Origin: Lachnospiraceae bacterium UBA6998
GTDB lineage: Bacteria > Bacillota > Clostridia > Lachnospirales > Lachnospiraceae
DNA length: 5,570 nucleotides
Assembly: GCA_002448395.1 (NCBI GenBank)
Contig: DJXS01000085.1
Location: 1 to 5,570 of the forward strand
Direction of reading: 5' to 3'
Of the stretch, positions 1 through 5,514 are shown one piece after another; within the stretch, counting starts at the first letter, position 1, and every line of letters starts with the position of its first letter. The translations under genes were made by a program, and so were the position numbers. Below the pieces are notes generated by a model that was not told the DNA's origin, did no database searches, and saw nothing but the letters and a program-made list of their open reading frames with translations.

Positions 1-1107
1 GTCGGTATGCAGCAGCGCACAGAGATCCTCAAGATGCTCTACAGAGACAACGAGATCCTCATCTTCGACGAGCCCACCGCCGTGCTGACCCCCGCCGAGA
101 TCGACGATCTCATGGTGATCATGAAGAACCTTGCGGCAGAAGGCAAGTCTATCCTGTTCATCTCCCACAAGCTCAATGAGATCATGACTGTCGCGGACCG
201 CTGCTCCGTTCTTCGCCGCGGCAAATATATCGGCACAGTCGATATCAAGAACACCACTCAGGAAGAACTGAGCCGCATGATGGTAGGCCGTGATGTCAGC
301 CTCAAGGTTGACAAGGCTCCCGCGCATCCCGGCGAAGTAGTCCTTCAGGTGGAGAACATGTCCGTCGCCTCCAAGAGAGGCTCCAAGATGGCTGTCAACA
401 ACGTCACCTTCAACGTTCGCGCGGGCGAGATCGTCTGTATCGCAGGTATCGACGGCAACGGACAGTCCGAACTCGTCTACGGACTCTCCGGCCTTGAACC
501 TCTGGCCGGCGGCAAGATCACCCTCAAGGGCAAGGACATCACGAATTCGTCCATCCGCGAGCGCTCGATCAGCGGCCTGAGCCACATTCCGGAGGACCGC
601 CACAAACACGGCCTGGTCCTGGATTATTCCCTGGAATACAACATGGTCCTGCAGAGATACTTCTCCCCCGATTTCAGCAACGGTGCCGGTTTCCTGAAGC
701 GGCCTGAGATCAGGACTTTCTCCGAGAAACTGATCGACCAGTTCGACGTCCGAAGCGGCGAAGGCCCGGTCACGATCGTCCGCTCCATGTCCGGCGGCAA
801 CCAGCAGAAGGCGATCATCGCCCGTGAGCTGGAGAAGAACCCCGAGCTTCTGATCGCGGTCCAGCCTACCCGCGGACTTGATGTAGGCGCTATCGAATAC
901 ATCCACAGGCAGCTGATCGCTCAGAGAGATGCCGGCAAGGCTGTCCTTCTGGTCTCCCTCGAACTCGAAGAAGTCCTGGGCGTTCCGGACCGCATCCTTG
1001 TTATGTACGAAGGTGAGATCGTCGGCGAATTCGATCCGGCGAAGACCACCCGTGAAGAGCTCGGTCTGTATATGGCAGGCGCAAGGAAGGAGGGACACAC
1101 GGCATGA
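1..1107 (+). CDS. ABC transporter ATP-binding protein, nucleoside/BMP-type importer, 5'-truncated by window
   Basis: This is the cytoplasmic ATPase of a BMP-family (NupA/YufO-like) nucleoside importer. Frame 1 is open from base 1; the first codons encode VGMQQR, the end of the first ABC signature, so the Met at base 7 is internal. About 140 residues are missing compared with the usual length of around 510. Numbering from that Met: domain 1 keeps Walker B (ILIFDEP, 17-23) and the H-loop (ISHK, His54). Domain 2 starts near 112 and has a degenerate Walker A (GIDGNGQSE, 147-155, no Lys), an intact signature (MSGGNQQ, 261-267), a Walker B lacking the usual Asp and Glu (LLIAVQP, 281-287), and Leu318 where the H-loop His would be. 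This asymmetry is typical of the family as I know it. The stop overlaps the next gene by 4 bases. RbsA-type sugar ATPases are the main alternative, but GxDGNGQSE and AxQPTRGLDVGAIE favour the nucleoside group. The substrate is inferred. Confidence 0.93.
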   Translation, partial: VGMQQRTEILKMLYRDNEILIFDEPTAVLTPAEIDDLMVIMKNLAAEGKSILFISHKLNEIMTVADRCSVLRRGKYIGTVDIKNTTQEELSRMMVGRDVSLKVDKAPAHPGEVVLQVENMSVASKRGSKMAVNNVTFNVRAGEIVCIAGIDGNGQSELVYGLSGLEPLAGGKITLKGKDITNSSIRERSISGLSHIPEDRHKHGLVLDYSLEYNMVLQRYFSPDFSNGAGFLKRPEIRTFSEKLIDQFDVRSGEGPVTIVRSMSGGNQQKAIIARELEKNPELLIAVQPTRGLDVGAIEYIHRQLIAQRDAGKAVLLVSLELEEVLGVPDRILVMYEGEIVGEFDPAKTTREELGLYMAGARKEGHTA

Positions 1108-2276
1108 AAAAGAATAATAAATCACTTCTGAGCAATCCCGGATTCCAGACGCTCCTCGCTTCACTTGTCTGCATCGTTGTGGGACTCCTGGCCGGTTACA
1201 TCGTATTGCTCATCATCAATCCCGCTAAGGCAACGGAAGGAATCGTCACGATCCTCAAGAACTTCCTTACCTACGGAAGCGGCAAAGCGGCCATGAAATA
1301 TTTTGGCAACACCCTTGTCAAAACAGCGCCGCTCCTCATGTGCGCCCTCTCCGTGCAGTTCTGCTACTCCGCAGGCCTGTTCAATATCGGCGCAGCCGGA
1401 CAGTATGTCGCCGGCGCAGGTCTCTGCCTCTATGCAGCGCTGATATGGAAGATGCCCTGGCCGGTATGCCTGATCCTTTCCATGATCGCAGGCGCAGCTT
1501 TCGGCGCTGTAGTCGGCGTCCTCAAGGCATACAGAAACGTCAATGAGGTCATCTCCGGCATCATGCTGAACTGGATCGGCCTCTACACAGTCAACATGGC
1601 TCTCACCCCGGTCAAGGAGACCGCGAGCCCTTACACACAGGCTGTGGCAACGGTCAACCCCTCCGCTCTCCTTCCCACGGCGGGACTCGGAGCAATTTTC
1701 GGAAACAATAAATATGTGACGATCGCGATTCCGCTGGCCGTCCTGATCGCAGTTCTGATCTGGGTAATCCTCAACAAGACCGTCTTCGGATATGAGCTCA
1801 GAGCTACCGGTCTTAACAAAGAAGCAGCCAAATACAGCGGCATGAAAGAAAAGACCAACACTATCCTGACACTTGCTATCGGCGGTGCGCTGGCAGGCCT
1901 GGGAGCTTCCTTCCTGTTCCTGTCCGGATTCGAGCAGTGGAGCGTCACCCAGTCCTCTGTTCCCAGCATGGGATTCAACGGCATCGCGGCGACCTTCCTC
2001 GGCGGCCTGCACCCGATCGGAACCATCTTCTCCTCGTACTTCATCCAGCACATTACGAGCGGCGGTTCCTATCTGGACAAGGCAGTTTTCCCGGCGCAGA
2101 TCTCTGACCTGATCTCCGCGATCATCATCTATCTGTGCGGCTTCGTTGGTTTCTTCCGCTATTTCTTTAATACGCAGCTTGCCAAGCGCAGTAAAGACAC
2201 GGCAAACAGCAACGATGTTCCGATTAATACGGCTGCTCCCGCAGACGATGACAAGAAAGGAGGCGCTGAGAAATGA
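1104..2276 (+). CDS. ABC transporter permease (BPD_transp_2; NupB/YufP-like), nucleoside importer subunit 1
   Basis: A 390-residue integral membrane permease that would pair with the permease encoded next to it to form the transport channel. Several hydrophobic segments are visible, for example near residues 16-38, 71-90, 100-140, 205-223, 252-275 and 335-355. Family motifs include FNIGAAGQ (93-100), NEVISGIMLNW (147-157), the cytoplasmic coupling loop ELRATGLNKEAAKYSG (231-246), and FNGIAATFLGGLHPIG (291-306). The start is ATG in an ATGA overlap with the ATPase stop. An AAGGAGG at 1087-1093 lies 10 bases upstream, inside the ATPase gene, which supports this start and suggests translational coupling. 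After about residue 357 there is a hydrophilic, low-complexity tail rich in Asn, Asp, Ala and Lys. It makes the protein somewhat longer than the roughly 350 residues I expect for relatives. Family assignment is secure; substrate specificity is inferred from the operon. Confidence 0.93.
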   Translation: MKKNNKSLLSNPGFQTLLASLVCIVVGLLAGYIVLLIINPAKATEGIVTILKNFLTYGSGKAAMKYFGNTLVKTAPLLMCALSVQFCYSAGLFNIGAAGQYVAGAGLCLYAALIWKMPWPVCLILSMIAGAAFGAVVGVLKAYRNVNEVISGIMLNWIGLYTVNMALTPVKETASPYTQAVATVNPSALLPTAGLGAIFGNNKYVTIAIPLAVLIAVLIWVILNKTVFGYELRATGLNKEAAKYSGMKEKTNTILTLAIGGALAGLGASFLFLSGFEQWSVTQSSVPSMGFNGIAATFLGGLHPIGTIFSSYFIQHITSGGSYLDKAVFPAQISDLISAIIIYLCGFVGFFRYFFNTQLAKRSKDTANSNDVPINTAAPADDDKKGGAEK

Positions 2277-3214
2277 TCCTGCTCATTCAGTACACACTGT
2301 TATTTGCGTCCGTTCTTATGCTGGTCGCACTCGGCGGCTGTTTCTCCGAGCACTCCGGCGTTATCAACCTCGGACTTGAAGGCATCATGGTAATGGGTGC
2401 CCTGGGCGGCGCGCTTGTCATGAAATATCTTCCCGCAGGCACTTCCGCTTTCGTCATTGTCCTGCTGGTGATCCTGGCCTCCATGCTCATGGGACTGATC
2501 TATTCCTCTCTCCTGGGCGTTGCAGGCGTCAACTTCAGCGCAGACCAGACCTTGGTAGGCACTGCTATGAACATGCTGGCAGCTGCTCTTGCAACTGTCA
2601 TCGTAAAGTCCATCAACGTCGCGGAAAATCCTGACAACGTCTCCTCAACGGTCCAGTACGTACAGGCCAAAAAAGCGCTGATCGTCAATGTCGGCGGCTT
2701 CCAGTTCAACTGGTTCATGCTGGTCGCTGTGATCCTGCTCTTCGCATCTCACTTCATCCTCTATAAGACGCGCTTCGGACTGCGCCTTATGGCTTGCGGC
2801 GAGCACCCCGCAGCAGCCGACTCCGTCGGTATCAACGTCAAAGTGATGCGCTGGGCGGGCGTCCTGATCTCCGGCCTTCTCGGCGGCCTGGGCGGCATCG
2901 TCTACATCACTGCAGGCGTTTCCGAGTGGAAGTTTGAGACCGGCGTCGCAGGCTTCGGCTTCCTGGCTCTGGCCGTTATGATCTTCGGTCAGTGGAAACC
3001 CGTCAACATCGCGCTGGCAGCCCTGCTGTTCGGATTCTTCCGTGCGCTGTCCAACGTCTACAGCGGCTTCCCCTTCCTGGCAGCCCTCAAGATACCGGGA
3101 TCCATCTACAACATGATGCCCTATCTGATTTCTCTGATCGTATTGGCGCTCACGTCCAAGAATTCCCGCGCTCCAAAAGCGGAAGGTATTCCGTACGACA
3201 AGAGCAGACGGTGA
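2273..3214 (+). CDS. ABC transporter permease (BPD_transp_2; NupC/YufQ-like), nucleoside importer subunit 2
   Basis: A 313-residue integral membrane permease, the second half of the importer channel. It has about eight to ten hydrophobic stretches. Motifs are SGVINLGLEGIMVMGA (28-43), the coupling-loop sequence ACGEHPAAADSVGINV (174-189), and GFGFLALAVMIFGQWKP (227-243), all typical of the second permease of BMP-linked nucleoside transporters. The start is ATG in an ATGA overlap with the preceding stop, with AAAGGAGG at 2256-2263 and 9 bases of spacing. Translation is therefore probably coupled to the first permease. Length is normal for the family. The end is a short basic tail (KSRR), and the operon terminator follows 30 bases after the stop. 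No later operon gene is present, so this is the last cistron. Confidence 0.93.
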   Translation: MILLIQYTLLFASVLMLVALGGCFSEHSGVINLGLEGIMVMGALGGALVMKYLPAGTSAFVIVLLVILASMLMGLIYSSLLGVAGVNFSADQTLVGTAMNMLAAALATVIVKSINVAENPDNVSSTVQYVQAKKALIVNVGGFQFNWFMLVAVILLFASHFILYKTRFGLRLMACGEHPAAADSVGINVKVMRWAGVLISGLLGGLGGIVYITAGVSEWKFETGVAGFGFLALAVMIFGQWKPVNIALAALLFGFFRALSNVYSGFPFLAALKIPGSIYNMMPYLISLIVLALTSKNSRAPKAEGIPYDKSRR

Positions 3215-3244
3215 TCTGTTACATTTCGTTTTTCATAACAATAC

Positions 3245-3280
3245 AAGAACTGCCGCATCCCGTGATGCGGCAGTTCTTTT
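3245..3280 (+). terminator. Rho-independent terminator of the importer operon, probably bidirectional
   Basis: A perfect 15-bp stem (3245-3259 with 3264-3278) closes a 4-base loop (CCGT). On the plus strand it runs into TTTT at 3277-3280, the last two of these bases lying outside the stem. It starts 30 bases after the permease stop. The minus strand reads TTCTTGTATTGTT after the stem, which is moderately U-rich, so the same hairpin could also end the convergent gene whose stop is at 3336. The plus-strand function is well supported by sequence. The minus-strand function is inferred from the convergent layout and the lack of another clear candidate. Confidence 0.9.
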
Positions 3281-3335
3281 GTGATATGACAATTTATAAC
3301 TATTTGCGTGATCAGGCAAATACTTCCGTTCTGCC

Positions 3336-3812
3336 TCACTCTTCCCACGTCGCCGTTTCAAAGATCCCGTCGAGCACAGAAAGGCTCTCCTCTTTCAGTT
3401 CCTTCCTGAAGTAACTGTGGATGTAATAGAAATTGCTTCCACTCTTGACTGACAGGCTCTCTCCCATCATGCCGATATCCTGTACTTTATAGGTGTACCT
3501 GTAGCCGTCCGCTGTTTTGCCGCCGATCTGTCTGTTCATAAAGCCTTCAAGATGATAGCCGAATTTGCCCATAGGCTTTCTGATCTTAGCTTCCATATTC
3601 TTCGCTATATCAGCGCTTCCTGCCAGCATTGCCACGAACGGATTGGCCTGCCGCCAGGAAACAGAGATCATAATGTGCCTGTCCTCGTCCTTGATGCAGA
3701 ATCCGGGGGCTTCCTCGAAGAATTTGTACCTCTTAAGTTCTTCCTGCGTCATTTCGACAAAGCTCTCCGGGTAAGTGAGATTCAGTTCCTTGTTAAGCAG
3801 TAATGTACTCAT
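3336..3812 (-). CDS. Conserved-looking hypothetical protein, 158 aa, soluble
   Basis: I do not recognise this protein by name. It is a complete reading frame with ATG at 3812 and AGGG at 3820-3823 upstream (7 bases of spacing), ending in TGA. The protein is hydrophilic and mixed-charge, with no signal peptide or membrane segment, and is probably cytoplasmic. It contains one Cys (39). Its pattern begins with LNLTYPESFVEM (10-21), continues with strand-like IMISVSW (47-53), has a helix-like Lys-rich stretch (68-80), then alternating strand-like segments (100-112 and 126-135), and ends in a charged helix (136-150). This loosely resembles small PsbP/Mog1-like or DUF1795-type alpha/beta proteins, but that is only an impression of fold. 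It is transcribed divergently from the zinc-ribbon gene and convergently with the importer operon. The antisense reading frames over it lack any family pattern, so this strand is preferred. Confidence 0.8.
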   Translation of the reverse strand: MSTLLLNKELNLTYPESFVEMTQEELKRYKFFEEAPGFCIKDEDRHIMISVSWRQANPFVAMLAGSADIAKNMEAKIRKPMGKFGYHLEGFMNRQIGGKTADGYRYTYKVQDIGMMGESLSVKSGSNFYYIHSYFRKELKEESLSVLDGIFETATWEE

Positions 3813-4109
3813 CGAATATCCCTATTACATCAGCGGTGCTGCCTATCTGAGAATCAGCTGTCCGACGCGTAAAAAAGCGCCCCGTCCATTTGCGTAGAAA
3901 TCCGTAACTTCCTTACTCTGTTCAAATATTGTTTTTTCCTCGTCTTTCCGTATCTTTAAGAACATGCCGTCAGCACGTTCCCATCCATTTTACTATATTT
4001 TGATATATTTTTGTGTTAATTGTGAAGTTGTTGTAAAATGGTGTTGTTCCATTAATAATCCCAGAACCATCTGTGATCTTTACTATACACTTTTATCGGA
4101 GACTAAAAA
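3813..4109. other. Divergent intergenic region, 297 bases
   Basis: This separates the two divergent uncharacterised genes and must carry both promoters. The part near 3985-4060 is strikingly AT-rich and holds a plausible plus-strand promoter (see 4011-4039). I found no equally convincing minus-strand promoter. Around 3868-3885 a CGCG, A6, GCGCCCC stretch forms only a short imperfect inverted repeat. I see no coding sequence, tRNA or recognised riboswitch here. Confidence 0.6.
4011..4039 (+). promoter_or_regulatory. Candidate sigma-A promoter for the zinc-ribbon gene
   Basis: TTGTGT (4011-4016) and TAAAAT (4034-4039) are separated by 17 bases inside an AT-rich stretch, giving a start near 4046 and a leader of about 64 bases. 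The -35 is a weak match and the -10 is good. Other -10-like sequences in the region (TAATAAT near 4053-4059, TACTAT 4081-4086) mean the exact promoter is uncertain. Confidence 0.4.
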
Positions 4110-4682
4110 ATGGCAGAAGAATTCAAACTCAGTCCCGAGGAAGCTGTGATCCTGCGCACCGGAAAGATCGGCTACGGCGGAGGCTTTCAGCTCCCTTCCA
4201 TGTTCAACAGCAATGAACTGATCCTCACAAACAAGAACCTTATTCTTCTCAAGAAGAACATGTTCGGTCAGACAGAAGATACCCTCTACTTCCCTCTTTC
4301 CAAGATCCTGATGGCGAACGGCAGGCCTCAGGTCAGAAAGAGCAATCCGTCCCACATGGAGTACGCGCTCGATGTCTATTTTGAGACAGGCATGGAGAGC
4401 TTCCGCTTCGAGTGGGAAAGCGATATCGACGAGTGGGTAGAAAATATCGTCTCTGTCGTCACCGGAGTACCTGTTCAGAAAAAGTCCGATTTAGAAATGA
4501 TGCAGGACGCCCTCGCCTTCGCCGAGTCCATGACAGATTCCGTCGAGAAGATCCAAAGCGTATTCGGCATCAAGTCGACGAGACAGGTCTCCTGCAAGTG
4601 CCCTTCCTGCGGCGCTTCCCTCTCCGGAACCAAGGGAGAAACTATCCAGTGCCCTTATTGCGGGACGACTTATACCTTCTGA
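4110..4682 (+). CDS. Zinc-ribbon protein with PH/GRAM-like N-terminal region, 190 aa
   Basis: A soluble protein of unknown function with two parts. Residues about 5-120 look beta-rich: ELILTNKNLILLKKN (36-50), a turn, DTLYFPLSKIL (57-67), ALDVYFETG (86-94), ESFRFEW (96-102), then a helix-like DIDEWVENIVSVV (105-117). That order is what bacterial PH or GRAM-like domains show, so the resemblance is an inference from pattern. A charged linker helix (126-152) leads to a C-terminal zinc ribbon with CPSC (164-167) and CPYC (181-184), suited to bind one zinc ion. An additional Cys is at 162. There is no signal peptide or membrane segment. The start is ATG at 4110, with GGAGA at 4098-4102 and 7 bases of spacing. 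It stands alone as a transcription unit, divergent from the 158-residue gene and convergent with the phosphatase. No obvious terminator hairpin lies in the 57 bases after its stop. Confidence 0.85.
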   Translation: MAEEFKLSPEEAVILRTGKIGYGGGFQLPSMFNSNELILTNKNLILLKKNMFGQTEDTLYFPLSKILMANGRPQVRKSNPSHMEYALDVYFETGMESFRFEWESDIDEWVENIVSVVTGVPVQKKSDLEMMQDALAFAESMTDSVEKIQSVFGIKSTRQVSCKCPSCGASLSGTKGETIQCPYCGTTYTF

Positions 4683-4739
4683 TCGCCGGAAGGCTACAAA
4701 ACAGTGTCTGAATCACTTTACCGAAGCTGACCTGGCGGT

Positions 4740-5324
4740 TCACTTCTTGTCCAGGCTGTATGATTTCACAAAAGTGTGATGACCGTCCTTATATTCATAG
4801 ACCCGGATCTCACAGTTCTTCATGCGCTCCCAGTGCAGTCCGTCCGGCGCCTCGTCGAGATAGCCGCACAGTGCCCGCATGATGCCGCCGTGGCAGGCCA
4901 CGAGCACATTCTCGTAATCCTTGGTCTCGAGCTCCCTGAGGAAAGAAGACGCCCTCTCCTTCATCGAATCAATGGTCTCCACTGTGGGCGGCGCGGGAAA
5001 GATCCTGGGCATCGTCCAGTAAGCGGTCATGGGAAGCCCTAATGCGTAGTATCTGCGCTTCTCATATCTGCCGAAATCGGTCTCGATGATCCTCGGATCC
5101 ACGATGATCTCGGACGGATCTACATCTCCGATAATGGAACCGGTGAGAATCGCGCGCTGAAGGGGGCTGGCGTAAACAGCGTCAAAGTGAACATCGCCGA
5201 TATTCTTGCGGGACTGCTTAGCCTGCGCGATCCCCTTCTCATTGAGCGGGGCGTCAGTGCGGCCCTGCATCAGTTTCTTCCTGTTGAGCTCAGTCTGCCC
5301 GTGGCGTGCGATCCAGATTCTCAT
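4740..5324 (-). CDS. Histidine phosphatase family protein (phosphoglycerate mutase-like)
   Basis: A 194-residue cytoplasmic phosphatase of the histidine phosphatase (branch 1, PGAM/CobC-like) superfamily, which hydrolyses phosphate esters through a phosphohistidine intermediate. The full catalytic set is visible: RHG at 7-9 with the nucleophile His8, Asn14, Arg57 in SPLQRA, the probable acid Glu81 in IIETDFGRYE (79-88), and His145-Gly146 in ACHGG. Length of about 200 is usual for the family. The frame extends back to a TTG at 5342. I choose ATG at 5324 because AAAGGA at 5334-5339 sits 9 bases before it and because RIWIARHG then begins at the N terminus as normal. The physiological substrate (phosphosugar, alpha-ribazole phosphate, 3-phosphoglycerate or other) cannot be told from sequence, and no cobalamin or glycolytic gene is adjacent. 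It is expressed from a near-consensus promoter through a leader with a possible attenuator. Confidence 0.93.
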   Translation of the reverse strand: MRIWIARHGQTELNRKKLMQGRTDAPLNEKGIAQAKQSRKNIGDVHFDAVYASPLQRAILTGSIIGDVDPSEIIVDPRIIETDFGRYEKRRYYALGLPMTAYWTMPRIFPAPPTVETIDSMKERASSFLRELETKDYENVLVACHGGIMRALCGYLDEAPDGLHWERMKNCEIRVYEYKDGHHTFVKSYSLDKK

Positions 5325-5333
5325 GCTATGAAT

Positions 5334-5339
5334 TCCTTT
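5334..5339 (-). promoter_or_regulatory. Ribosome binding site deciding the phosphatase start
   Basis: AAAGGA on the minus strand is 9 bases from ATG at 5324. It lies inside the sequence that an upstream TTG start at 5342 would have to translate, so the ATG is the better start. The site begins directly after the U-tract of the leader hairpin. Confidence 0.75.
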
Positions 5340-5340
5340 C

Positions 5341-5380
5341 AAAAATAACAGGGAGGATGCATCTGTCCGCAGCTCCCGTT
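5341..5380 (-). terminator. Hairpin plus U5 tract in the phosphatase leader: possible attenuator or terminator
   Basis: On the minus strand AACGGGAG (5373-5380) pairs with CTCCCTGTT (5347-5355) with one bulged base, giving 8 bp. The 17-base loop can add a short inner TGC/GCA pairing. After the stem and one or two bases comes TTTTT (5341-5345). The predicted transcription start is near 5395, so the hairpin is in the leader, just before the ribosome binding site. Read on the plus strand, the same stem is also followed by a T-run (5379-5383), so a plain bidirectional terminator is an alternative. Stem strength is modest, and function is inferred from layout only. Confidence 0.45.
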
Positions 5381-5401
5381 TTTCTGCTCCAATACGCTTC
5401 C

Positions 5402-5430
5402 ATTATATGATGCCAAAGAGCACCTGACAA
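5402..5430 (-). promoter_or_regulatory. Sigma-A-type promoter for the histidine phosphatase gene
   Basis: On the minus strand there is TTGTCA (5425-5430, 5 of 6 to consensus), a 17-base spacer, and a perfect TATAAT (5402-5407). The start would be near 5395, leaving a leader of about 70 bases before the ATG at 5324. The -35 and most of the spacer overlap the inverted repeat at 5416-5447. Confidence 0.75.
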
Positions 5431-5447
5431 ATACTTCAGGTGCTCTT
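5416..5447. repeat. 12-bp perfect inverted repeat overlapping the phosphatase promoter
   Basis: AAGAGCACCTGA (5416-5427) is exactly complementary in reverse to TCAGGTGCTCTT (5436-5447), with an 8-base spacer. A further GCCA/TGGC pairing (5412-5415 with 5451-5454) extends it with a 3-base bulge. Neither side has a convincing run of T: the plus strand reads CTGTGG and the minus strand only TTTGGC. It is therefore a poor intrinsic terminator. Because it covers the -35 and part of the spacer of the minus-strand promoter, it could be an operator for a dimeric regulator, or a remnant terminator. Confidence 0.6.
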
Positions 5448-5470
5448 CTGTGGCGGAAACAAATTAATAC

Positions 5471-5499
5471 TTGACTTTGTTCTGTGGATTGGGTATGAT
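5471..5499 (+). promoter_or_regulatory. Sigma-A-type promoter for the tRNA-Pro gene
   Basis: TTGACT (5471-5476) and TATGAT (5494-5499) each match consensus at 5 of 6 positions, with a 17-base spacer. The predicted start near 5506 is about 9 bases before the mature tRNA 5' end, a short 5' leader as is common for stable RNA genes. The downstream extent of the transcript is outside the window. Confidence 0.8.
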
Positions 5500-5514
5500 A
5501 AATCTTGCTTATTT

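Noticed and set aside
1161..2051. A long open frame on the minus strand (about 296 codons) opposite the first permease.
   Set aside because: It is fully antisense to a gene with clear family motifs, starts with GTG, and its protein is a Cys/Asp/Glu/Gly-rich mix with no recognisable domain. It is best explained as the mirror of hydrophobic codons in a GC-balanced gene.
3308..3339. A possible second terminator stem (AGGCA/TGCCT with GTG/CAC) at the end of the 158-residue gene.
   Set aside because: The stem is short and bulged, overlaps the stop codon, and has no U-run on the minus strand; the 3245-3280 hairpin is a better candidate.
3121..3348. A minus-strand open frame across the terminator whose protein segment (KELPHHGMRQF) resembles the plus-strand reading (QELPHPVMRQF).
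   Set aside because: The resemblance is a trivial result of the 15-bp palindrome being read on both strands, not evidence of a gene or duplicated peptide.
2992..3414. A plus-strand open frame crossing the end of the second permease, the terminator and the end of the 158-residue gene.
   Set aside because: It overlaps two supported genes and runs through a strong terminator hairpin; no family pattern and no ribosome binding site that would favour it.
3865..3890. A GC-rich and A6-containing stretch (CGCG, AAAAAA, GCGCCCC) that looks like a terminator on the minus strand.
   Set aside because: The complementary arms are only 3-4 bases long and the T-run would lie inside the loop, not after the stem.
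5325..5342. An earlier TTG start for the histidine phosphatase, adding six residues.
   Set aside because: The added codons contain the AAAGGA ribosome binding site for ATG 5324, and the normal family N terminus begins at that ATG.
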